From Streptomyces canus (GTDB taxonomy: Bacteria > Actinomycetota > Actinomycetes > Streptomycetales > Streptomycetaceae): 64,000 bases of DNA. The position numbers and the translations under genes were made by a program. Under the pieces are notes generated by a model, which saw only the letters and a program-made list of their open reading frames with translations, made no database searches and was not told where the DNA came from. The stretch lies in assembly GCF_030815415.1 (NCBI RefSeq), contig NZ_JAUSWW010000001.1:4712001-4776000 (forward strand), read 5' to 3'. Position 1 is the first letter of the stretch; each line of letters opens with the position of its first letter. Positions 33,209 through 40,358 of the stretch are shown here, piece after piece.

Positions 33209-34395
33209 CAGCCGACGGCATGCGTGTGGCCGTGGTCGGGGCGGGGGTGTCGGGACTCGCCGTCTCCATCCTGCTGCGCCGACGCGGTGTGCGCTGCGAC
33301 GTGTACGAGAAGTCGGACGCGCTCGGCGCGGTGGGCGCGGGAATCCAGCTGTCTCCCAACGGTGCTCGCATTCTCCATGAACTCGGTGCCGAGCCGTCCA
33401 TTCGCCAAAGGGGCAGCACAGCGCGCGCGATCGAGACGAGGCGCTGGAACGACGGCACGCTCCTGTCCCGTGTCGCGCACGGAAACGTCTGCGAGGACCG
33501 GTTCCGGGCGCCCTACTACCTCGTTCACCGTGCCGATCTGCAGGCCTGCCTCGTCGACCTGCTGCCGCCGGGGCAGATACATCTCGGGCGGGCGGTGAGC
33601 GGCGTCGTGGAGCACGACGACCGGGTGGAGCTGCGCTTCGCCGACGGTGGCTCGGCGACGGCTGACGTGGTGATCGGCGCGGACGGTGTGCACTCCGCCC
33701 TGCGCGGTGCGGTGGTGGACGACAGGCCGGTGATCTCGGGTTATTCGGTGTACCGGGGGCTGGTACCGGCCTCCGCCGTGCCGTCCTTCGAGGACGATCC
33801 GCGGGTGATGTTCTGGTTCGGCCCCGGCCGTCATGTCACGTACTACCCCGTCTCGTCCGGACGGACGGTCCACTTCAGTGCGGTGTGTGCCGATCCGTCC
33901 GCGGGCACCGCTCCGCGCAGCTCGGCCGCCGACGGCAGGGACCTGTTGGCGGAGTTCGACGGCTGGCACGAAGACGTCAGGCAGGTCGTGCGCGCAGCAG
34001 GATCGGTGACCCGTTGGGGGCTGTTCGACCGGAACCTGTCCGACCGGTACCGCACTGGTCGCGTGGCTCTGGTCGGTGACGCCGCTCACCCCATGCTTCC
34101 CTTCCTGTCGCAAGGGGCGAGTCAGGCGCTGGAGGATGCCGTCGCACTGGCGGACAGCCTCACCGAGGACATGACCGACGTGCCGGGTGCGCTGCGCAGA
34201 TATGAGGCGATCCGGATGCCCCGTACGGCCGAGGTCCACCGGCAGTCACGGCTGCGCTCCAGCACCTTCCACCTCTCTGACGGACCGCTTCAGGCCGAAC
34301 GCGACGCCACGCTGGCGGAACAGCGGGATCTCACGCACCTCGACTGGCTCTACGGGGACGCCATCCGGTCGATCCACGCTCTGGCCGGGCGCTGA
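33205..34395 (+). CDS. FAD-dependent monooxygenase 2 (tandem paralogue)
   Basis: 396 residues with the same motifs as its neighbour: VAVVGAGVSGLAVSILL, ADVVIGADGVHS and VALVGDAAHPMLPFLSQGA, plus the shared APYYLVHRADLQACLVDL segment. The pair clearly arose by duplication but has diverged in the substrate-facing middle part (about 170-260), suggesting two successive or alternative oxidations. It is the last gene of the operon that starts at 22.1 kb and is followed by a strong convergent terminator. Confidence 0.88.
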   Translation: MTADGMRVAVVGAGVSGLAVSILLRRRGVRCDVYEKSDALGAVGAGIQLSPNGARILHELGAEPSIRQRGSTARAIETRRWNDGTLLSRVAHGNVCEDRFRAPYYLVHRADLQACLVDLLPPGQIHLGRAVSGVVEHDDRVELRFADGGSATADVVIGADGVHSALRGAVVDDRPVISGYSVYRGLVPASAVPSFEDDPRVMFWFGPGRHVTYYPVSSGRTVHFSAVCADPSAGTAPRSSAADGRDLLAEFDGWHEDVRQVVRAAGSVTRWGLFDRNLSDRYRTGRVALVGDAAHPMLPFLSQGASQALEDAVALADSLTEDMTDVPGALRRYEAIRMPRTAEVHRQSRLRSSTFHLSDGPLQAERDATLAEQRDLTHLDWLYGDAIRSIHALAGR

Positions 34396-34421
34396 CTGCT
34401 GACCGTCCCGTAAGTTCAGAG

Positions 34422-34459
34422 CGCGGGGCGGGATCGCGTAAGTGCGATCCCGCCCCGCG
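34422..34459. terminator. Strong convergent terminator
   Basis: A perfect 16-bp stem (CGCGGGGCGGGATCGC and its complement) with a six-base loop, between the RiPP operon and the leftward ABC genes. Confidence 0.92.
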
Positions 34460-34494
34460 CGATGTCGGTCCAAAAGCCGTTGTTCGGGAGGCAG

Positions 34495-35340
34495 TTATTC
34501 GGGCCTGGGGTCCCAGCGGAAACGTCGGACAGCCACCACTGCGCCGAGGACACCCCAGGCGGCCAGCACCCCCAGCTCCTTCCACTGGTAGCCACCCCCG
34601 TGCGTGAAGGGAGCCATCATGGCCTCGTTGAAGGGCTTGACCGGAAGCAGACCCGCGATGGTGTTCAGCACGCCGGCGTGGATGGGGAAGTAGCTGCCGG
34701 AGATGAACACCAGCGGAAACTGGATGAACTGCACGAGCGCGGGGGCTGCCTCGGCGCTTCTCACCAACGACGCGACGCCAGCGCCGAGGGCGCAGAAGCT
34801 CGCAGCACCCAGTACCAGCGTCAGCGCAATCGCCGCCCAGTGGGCGGGCAGTGCCACCCCGTAGAGCGCGCCCACACCGATGACCAGGACGACGTCGATC
34901 AGGCTGACCAGCACGCAGTGCGCCAACAGGCCGACGAAGTAGACCCAGGCCGGCAAGGGAGTCGCACGCAGCCGCTTGAGCAAGCCGGTCTGACGCCGCG
35001 TCGACAGCACGATCGCCAACTGGCCGTAGCAGGCGCCGAGTACGGATACGGCGGCGATCGTCGGCGTGTAGTACTCCATGCTGGACATTCCGAAAAAGAA
35101 GTCCTGTTTCTCGTCACCCCCGAAGACCGCTCCGAAGATCGTGACGACGACCACGGGCAGAAGAAAGGTGAAGATCACGGCTTGCGGGTTGCGCCAGAAG
35201 GAGAGTTGCTCGTAGCGGATCTGATGGATCAAGAGGCCGACACGGCCACGACTGGGAGAGTCGCCACGACGGAGGCCGGGCTCGTGATCCGGTGACGTAT
35301 GCGGCGCATCGGCCGTGGACGCCGGGGACAAGGCGGTCAT
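34495..35340 (-). CDS. ABC-2 type exporter permease
   Basis: 281 residues with about six hydrophobic segments, for example VIFTFLLPVVVVTIFGAVFG and YFVGLLAHCVLVSLIDVVLV. The ABC-2 signature region reads RRQTGLLKRLRATPLPAWVY, and FPLVFISGSYFPIHAGVL is typical of DrrB-like drug exporters. The N-terminal ~35 residues are cytosolic. It overlaps the ATPase gene by four bases. It probably exports the finished peptide and so contributes self-resistance; this is inferred from position in the island. Confidence 0.9.
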   Translation of the reverse strand: MTALSPASTADAPHTSPDHEPGLRRGDSPSRGRVGLLIHQIRYEQLSFWRNPQAVIFTFLLPVVVVTIFGAVFGGDEKQDFFFGMSSMEYYTPTIAAVSVLGACYGQLAIVLSTRRQTGLLKRLRATPLPAWVYFVGLLAHCVLVSLIDVVLVIGVGALYGVALPAHWAAIALTLVLGAASFCALGAGVASLVRSAEAAPALVQFIQFPLVFISGSYFPIHAGVLNTIAGLLPVKPFNEAMMAPFTHGGGYQWKELGVLAAWGVLGAVVAVRRFRWDPRPE

Positions 35341-36302
35341 GAACGGCTCCGATTCGGTCGATGCCCTCGTGCGGTGACGGACTGCTGGGACGGCTCACGT
35401 TCGAAAGAACGGGTGATCTCGAGGTAGACGTCCTCGAGGGAGGGCCGCTCGACGGTCAGTCGCTGAAGCGTCGTGCCACGGCGCAGGGCCCAGTCGGTGA
35501 GGGAGTGCAACACCGCTGTCGGCTCCTCGACCTCGATGGTGACCAGGGCACCCTCAGTAGCGGTACTCGCCCGCACCGGCAGATCCGACACCTCCGTCCC
35601 CGGCGGCAGTTCGAAGCGAATCCTGGCGAACGCGCTGTCTCTCCCGCCGAGCGTGGCTGGTGTGCCCGACTCGACGATCCGTCCGTCCGCGATGACGGCC
35701 ACGGAGTCGGCGAGCGCCTGCACTTCGTCCATGTAATGGGTCGTCAGCACAATGGTGGTGCCGGAAGCCCTCAAGTCCCGCACCACCTCCCAGGCACTCC
35801 GCCGGGCACTGGGATCGAAGCCCGTGGTGGGCTCGTCGAGAAACAGCAGTTGAGGATCTCCGACAACCCCCAGTGCCAGGTCCAGGCGGCGCTTCTGCCC
35901 GCCTGACAGGTCCTTGACCTTGGCGGCCCGCTTCTCGCGCAGACCGACGAGTTCGATGACCTCGTCGACGTCACGGGGAGCCCGGTAATAGCCTGCGTTG
36001 CGTGCGATCGTCTCGCGCACGGACAGATACGGCTCCACCGCTATGTCCTGCAGGACCAGACCCATCCGTTCGCGCAGCTGACGGCTGTCGCCGGGCACCC
36101 CGGGGTCCAGGCCGAGCACCTCTACCCGGCCCTTGTCCCTGCCGCGGAAACCCTCGAGGATCTCCAGCGTCGTCGTCTTGCCCGCGCCATTGGGTCCCAG
36201 CAGGGCGAAGATCTCCCCCTCCGTCACAGTGAAGTCGATTCCGCGCAACACCTCGTGGCTTCCATAGGTCTTCTGCAGACCTTCCACAACAACCGCCGTC
36301 AT
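35337..36302 (-). CDS. ABC exporter ATPase (DrrA-like)
   Basis: 321 residues. Walker A is GPNGAGKTT, the signature is LSGGQKRR, Walker B is LLFLDEPTTGFD, and the switch histidine is in LTTHYMDE. The C-terminal extension (about 220-321, including RPSLEDVYLEIT) is the DrrA-type domain of drug exporters. It drives the adjacent permease. A copy of the shared cluster motif lies 134 bp upstream of its ATG, suggesting co-regulation with the RiPP genes. Confidence 0.94.
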   Translation of the reverse strand: MTAVVVEGLQKTYGSHEVLRGIDFTVTEGEIFALLGPNGAGKTTTLEILEGFRGRDKGRVEVLGLDPGVPGDSRQLRERMGLVLQDIAVEPYLSVRETIARNAGYYRAPRDVDEVIELVGLREKRAAKVKDLSGGQKRRLDLALGVVGDPQLLFLDEPTTGFDPSARRSAWEVVRDLRASGTTIVLTTHYMDEVQALADSVAVIADGRIVESGTPATLGGRDSAFARIRFELPPGTEVSDLPVRASTATEGALVTIEVEEPTAVLHSLTDWALRRGTTLQRLTVERPSLEDVYLEITRSFEREPSQQSVTARGHRPNRSRS

Positions 36303-36435
36303 CGTGGTCGCTCCAGTTCCCTCACGTTGCTCCTCCCTGCCTGCTTCACTTGCCGGCCTCTGAGCTGCCGGGCATGCCTGACCGTATGGCTGAGGCCATG
36401 CCCGGGAAGAGTGGCGCTCGGGATCTGGTGACGTG

Positions 36436-36461
36436 CGTCATGAAAGCAGCGACAGTTGTCA
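36436..36461 (+). promoter_or_regulatory. Shared cluster motif, copy d
   Basis: Starts CGTCATGAAAG and ends in the near-palindrome CGACA-GT-TGTCA (36450-36461), with the same 26-bp layout as copy c. It lies 134 bp upstream of the exporter ATPase, reversed relative to that gene. Confidence 0.5.
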
Positions 36462-36904
36462 ATCACGGCAGATCCGCTGCTCGACGGTGGCGGTGGGACG
36501 CTTGTCGGCTTCCTCCTCATCGACGCCGTTGTTTTCGGCACGGACTGCGAAGGAGGTCGTCGTCGACCGCTGTCTCCGGGATCACTTTCAAGCGATACGA
36601 GCGGATGAATCACGCCCGTCTCTCCCGCCTCCGGCAGGAGTTCATGCCCATCCAACCCGACCCAAAGGATCACGTCCGGTAAGCGGCCGACTTCTACCGA
36701 GGCCCCGTCCTGATGACGGGGCAGCTCGATCACGCCGGCCGCTGGCCCGGCCGGAACGGCGGACCGTTCCAGCAGTGCGTACGGCTCCGCCGCTGCGTAC
36801 CCGCTCCGAACTCCGCATTGTCGGACAGTCACAAACTCGGATCTCGGGCACAGCTTCCGCCGACAGGTCCACAGCGAGCCTCCGTGCACGACCGATGCAC
36901 AGAT

Positions 36905-36934
36905 GGCCACCCCTTGGCCGCCCCTTGGCCACCC
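36905..36934. repeat. CCACCCCTTGGCC repeat pair, right end of the biosynthetic island
   Basis: GGCCACCCCTTGGCC followed directly by GCCCCTTGGCCACCCC. Related to 14382-14399 at the other end of the island and about 220-245 bp inside the tRNA. Confidence 0.4.
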
Positions 36935-37112
36935 CACGTCTCACCCATACTGACTCGCGCATCAGCCGCTCCCCAGAAACCGCAGGCCAGCACCGATACA
37001 TGGCATCAGAGACGCATTACTGACCGCAGACAGTGAAACCTCTGACCTACGCATTCCATGCACAGGCAGCCGAGGCGCAACACCCACACATTCTAAGGTC
37101 AAGAAAACAAAA

Positions 37113-37144
37113 AAACCGCAGGTCAGAAGACTGACCTGCGGTTT
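37113..37144 (-). terminator. Terminator of the tRNA-Thr gene
   Basis: A perfect 14-bp stem, AAACCGCAGGTCAG and CTGACCTGCGGTTT, four-base loop, followed on the minus strand by a T-rich run. Confidence 0.9.
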
Positions 37145-37150
37145 CCCATG

Positions 37151-37193
37151 GAGCCGCCTTCGGGATTCGAACCCGAGACCTACGCATTACGAG
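37151..37193 (-). repeat. att core within the intact tRNA-Thr (right att site)
   Basis: The 43-bp stretch shared with 5904-5946 (identical) and 14219-14262 (one extra base). Elements integrated at this tRNA 3' end would lie to the left, as observed. Confidence 0.85.
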
Positions 37194-37225
37194 TGCGTTG
37201 CTCTGGCCATCTGAGCTAAGGCGGC
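37152..37225 (-). tRNA. tRNA-Thr, anticodon CGT
   Basis: 74 nt. The acceptor arms GCCGCCT and AGGCGGC pair fully. The anticodon stem is ACGCA/TGCGT around loop CTCGTAA, and the T arm is TCGGG-TTCGAAT-CCCGA. Anticodon CGT reads ACG. The CCA end is not encoded. It is the only complete copy in the window. Confidence 0.97.
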
Positions 37226-37292
37226 GCGCCGTCCACACCATGGTGCGATCAGCAACGCCGGTAAGTCTACACAGTTTCCGAGGGTGCTCCGT

Positions 37293-37325
37293 ACCCGCCC
37301 CGGAGGCCGGGATTCCGGGGCGGGT
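37293..37325. terminator. Hairpin terminator downstream of the secreted hydrolase
   Basis: A perfect 12-bp stem, ACCCGCCCCGGA and TCCGGGGCGGGT, nine-base loop, 20 bp past the stop codon of the leftward gene. Confidence 0.8.
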
Positions 37326-37344
37326 GGACTCACCTGCGGAGGGT

Positions 37345-38943
37345 CTATGAGCAGCGCTTTCCCTTGGCCGGCGGGGTCCCCCGGAGGAGGTACGCGTTGA
37401 TGGTGGAGTCGATGCAGACGCTGCCGCGGCCGTAGGCGGTGTGACCGTCGCCCTCGTAGGTGAGGAGGCGGGCGGAAGAGAGCTGGGCGGCCAGGGCGCG
37501 GGCCCAGCGGTAGGGGGTGGCCGGGTCGCGGGTGGTGCCGACGACCACGATCGGGGCGGCGCCCTTCGCGGTGATGCGATGCGGTTCGCCCGTCGCCCCG
37601 ACCGGCCAGTACGCGCAGTTCAGCGAGGCCCAGGCCAGGCCCTCGCCGAAGACGGGGGACGCCTTCTCGAACTCCGGCAACGCGTCCCGCACCTGGTCCG
37701 GTGAGCTGAACGCCGCGGGGAGGTCCAGACAGTTCACCGCCGCGTTGGCGAACATCAGGTTCGCGTAGCGGGCGTCGGCGTCCCGCTCGTAGTAGCTGTC
37801 GGAGAGGACCAGCAGCCCCGCGCCGTCGTTCTCCTCCATGGCCGAGGTCAGCGCCTCGCGCAGCTGCGCCCAGGCACCCTCGTCGTACATCGCCGCGATG
37901 ACCCCGGTGGTGGCGAGGGACTCGCCGAGCTTGCGGCCGTCCACGTCTCCGGTGGGGATCGGCCGGGCGTCGAGCTTCTCGAAGAACGCCTTGAGGTTGG
38001 TGCCGACCTCGCCCGCCTTCGTGCCCAGCGGACAGTCCGACTGCTGCACACAGTCCCGCGCGAAGGACTGGAACGCCGTCTCGAACCCCGCCGTCTGGTC
38101 GAGGCTCGTACGCCGCGCGGGCAGGGACGGGTCCATCGCGCCGTCCAGGACCAGCCGGCCCACCCGGTCCGGGAAGAGGCCCGCATACGTCGCCCCGAGG
38201 AACGTCCCGTACGACGCCCCGACATACGTCAGTTTCTCGTCGCCCAGCGCCGCACGCAGGATGTCCATGTCCCGCGCCGCCTCGACGGTGGACACATGCC
38301 GCAACAGCTCGGGCGAGTCGGCGCCGCAGCCCTCCGCGAACTTCTGGAAGGCGGCGACGAGATCCTCGGTCTCCTCCTCGTCGTCCGGTGTTGTGTCGGT
38401 CTGCGTGTACGCGTCCATGTCGCGCCCGTCCAGGCACTCGACGGGCGCGCTGCGGGCGACGCCGCGCGGGTCGACGGCGACCATGTCGTACCGGGCACGG
38501 ACCTCGGCGGGGTAGCCGATCCCGGCGTAGGCCTGGAGGTAGCCGATCGCCGAGCCGCCCGGCCCGCCCGGGTTCACCAGCAGCGAGCCGAGCGCCTTCC
38601 CGGAGCCGGTCGCCTTCTTGCGGGCGACGGCGAGACGGACGTCACCGTCGTCCGGCTTGTCGTAGTCGAGCGGTGCCTTCATCGTGGCGCACTCGAAACC
38701 GGGAACCCCGCAGCCGCGCCAGCTCAGCTTCTGTCCGTAGTACGGCGAGAGAGCGGCCGGCGTGGCCTTCGGCAGCGCGGGCAGCACCGCCGCCTCCGCG
38801 GTCGTGCCGGGGGAACCGCTCCCCGCGGAGCAGGCGGACACGACCAGCGCGGCGGCGGCGAGAAGCGCACCGCCGGTGCGCGAACGCCGATGACGCGGCG
38901 GGGCGATCGGGTGTGCCGGGCGGGGATTGCGCCTGATGTGCAT
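37345..38943 (-). CDS. Secreted alpha/beta-hydrolase lipoprotein (tripeptidyl aminopeptidase type)
   Basis: 532 residues from ATG 38943. A basic N-terminus, hydrophobic core and lipobox VVSAC (Cys38) mark a lipoprotein anchored outside the membrane. It belongs to the Streptomyces SlpD/SlpE-Tap peptidase family. The oxyanion segment is VNPGGPGGS, the nucleophile elbow GASYGT (serine near 241), the aspartate in TTRDPATP (near 470) and the histidine in GDGHTAYG (near 500). Several cysteines probably form disulfides. The family removes N-terminal tripeptides or cleaves hydrophobic aminoacyl substrates. It is outside the island, immediately right of the tRNA gene. Confidence 0.88.
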   Translation of the reverse strand: MHIRRNPRPAHPIAPPRHRRSRTGGALLAAAALVVSACSAGSGSPGTTAEAAVLPALPKATPAALSPYYGQKLSWRGCGVPGFECATMKAPLDYDKPDDGDVRLAVARKKATGSGKALGSLLVNPGGPGGSAIGYLQAYAGIGYPAEVRARYDMVAVDPRGVARSAPVECLDGRDMDAYTQTDTTPDDEEETEDLVAAFQKFAEGCGADSPELLRHVSTVEAARDMDILRAALGDEKLTYVGASYGTFLGATYAGLFPDRVGRLVLDGAMDPSLPARRTSLDQTAGFETAFQSFARDCVQQSDCPLGTKAGEVGTNLKAFFEKLDARPIPTGDVDGRKLGESLATTGVIAAMYDEGAWAQLREALTSAMEENDGAGLLVLSDSYYERDADARYANLMFANAAVNCLDLPAAFSSPDQVRDALPEFEKASPVFGEGLAWASLNCAYWPVGATGEPHRITAKGAAPIVVVGTTRDPATPYRWARALAAQLSSARLLTYEGDGHTAYGRGSVCIDSTINAYLLRGTPPAKGKRCS

Positions 38944-39055
38944 CAGCCGAGAGTAACTCTGCGCAGCCACTCGGTTGCCTTCCGTGCATCTTGCGGCTCG
39001 TACGGGGTACCTGGTCAACCTCCTGTTGATCTGAAAAGTACCGCGGGCCGACGCC

Positions 39056-40261
39056 TCAGCCCGCTCGGAGCGCCATCGTCATCGCCTCCACGGCGAGCAG
39101 CGGTGCCACATTGCGGTCGAGGGCGTCCCGGCAGGCGGCGATCGCCTCGATGCGGCGCAGCGTCGACTCCGGAGAGCTGCCGCGGGCCAGGCGCTGAAGA
39201 GCCTCCTCGGCGTCCTCGTTGGCGATGGCCACCCGGGAGCCGAGCTGGAGGGCGAGGACGTCGCGGTAGAAGCCGGTGAGGTCGGTCAGGGCGAGGTCGA
39301 GGCTGTCGCGCTGGGTACGGGTCCGGCGCCGCTTCTGCTTGTCCTCCAGGTCCTTCATCACCCCCGCCGTACCGCGCGGCATCCGACCGCCCTGGGACGC
39401 GCCCATGGCGGCCTTGAGCTCCTCGGTCTCCTTGCCGTCCCTCTCCTCGGCGAGCGCCTTGGCGTCCTCGGCGGCCGCGTCCACGAGCTCCTGGGCGGCC
39501 TTGAGACATCCTCCGACGTCCTCGACGCGCAGCGGCAGTTTGAGGACGGCGGCCCTGCGCTCGCGCGCGGCGGGGTCGGTGGCCAGGCGCCGGGCCCGGT
39601 CGACATGCCCCTGCGTGGCCCGTGCGACGGTCGTGGCCACGGCGGGCTCGATGCCTTCCCGGCGTACGAGAAGGTCGGCGACCGCGTCGACGGAGGGTGT
39701 CCGCAGATTGAGGTGGCGGCAGCGGGAGCGGATGGTGGGCAGGACGTCCTCGACGGACGGGGCGCACAGCATCCAGACGGTACGGGGGGCGGGCTCCTCG
39801 ACGGCCTTCAGCACCGCGTTGGCCGACTTCTCGTTCAGCCGCTCGGCGTCCTCGACGAGGATCACCTGCCAGCGGCCGGTCGCCGGTGAGGTGTACGACT
39901 TGCGGACGGTGTCCCGCATGTCGTCGGCGAGGATCTGCGTACCGACGGCGGCGACGGTGGTGACGTCCGCGTGCGTGCCGATGAGCGCCGTATGACATCC
40001 GTCGCAGAACCCGCACCCGGGGATCCCGCCGAGCGCCCGGTCGGGGCTCACGCACTGCAGCGCGGCGGCGAAGGCCCGCGCGGTCTGCGTCCGGCCGGCT
40101 CCGGGCGGACCCGTGAACAACCACGCGTGCGTCATCTTCGACGCCTCGGGCGGCGGGGTGCCGGTGGTGGTCGCGGTGACGAGCGCGTCGGCGTCCCGAG
40201 CGGCGGCTGCGAGCTGCTCGCTCACCTTCTCCTGGCCGACGAGGTCGTCCCAGACGGTCAT
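39056..40261 (-). CDS. holB: DNA polymerase III subunit delta'
   Basis: 401 residues, a clamp-loader subunit. The N-terminal AAA+ domain has GPPGAGRT, where Arg replaces the Walker A lysine, and the zinc-binding region is CGFCDGCHTA. VEDAERLNEKSANAVLKAVE is the Walker B/sensor region typical of delta', followed by TIRSRCR. A charged insertion (about 280-320: AEERDGKETEELKAAMGASQ then KDLEDKQKRRR) precedes the C-terminal collar domain, as is usual in actinobacterial HolB. Next to tmk, a gene order common in bacteria. Confidence 0.95.
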   Translation of the reverse strand: MTVWDDLVGQEKVSEQLAAAARDADALVTATTTGTPPPEASKMTHAWLFTGPPGAGRTQTARAFAAALQCVSPDRALGGIPGCGFCDGCHTALIGTHADVTTVAAVGTQILADDMRDTVRKSYTSPATGRWQVILVEDAERLNEKSANAVLKAVEEPAPRTVWMLCAPSVEDVLPTIRSRCRHLNLRTPSVDAVADLLVRREGIEPAVATTVARATQGHVDRARRLATDPAARERRAAVLKLPLRVEDVGGCLKAAQELVDAAAEDAKALAEERDGKETEELKAAMGASQGGRMPRGTAGVMKDLEDKQKRRRTRTQRDSLDLALTDLTGFYRDVLALQLGSRVAIANEDAEEALQRLARGSSPESTLRRIEAIAACRDALDRNVAPLLAVEAMTMALRAG

Positions 40262-40358
40262 GGGTGGTGCCGCCCTTTCGTCACGGTCGGGGGTGCTGGG
40301 TCCATTGTGCGGGCCGGCACTGACAACAGGGCTCCGTCAGGTGACCGAGGGAGCTGCC

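Larger units (their letters stand above)
36303..37112. other. Gap at the right end of the biosynthetic island
   Basis: No convincing gene. It holds the exporter promoter region with motif copy d, a CCACCCCTTGGCC repeat pair (36905-36934) and a partial tRNA-like word GACCTACGCATT (37044-37055). A minus-strand frame around 36.6-36.8 kb (ALLERSAVPAGPAAGVIELP onward) has coding-like composition but is not recognised and may be a gene fragment. Confidence 0.5.

Noticed and set aside
36299..36937. Possible gene on the minus strand upstream of the exporter
   Set aside because: No recognisable domain or ribosome site, and it would run through the exporter promoter; at most a gene fragment.
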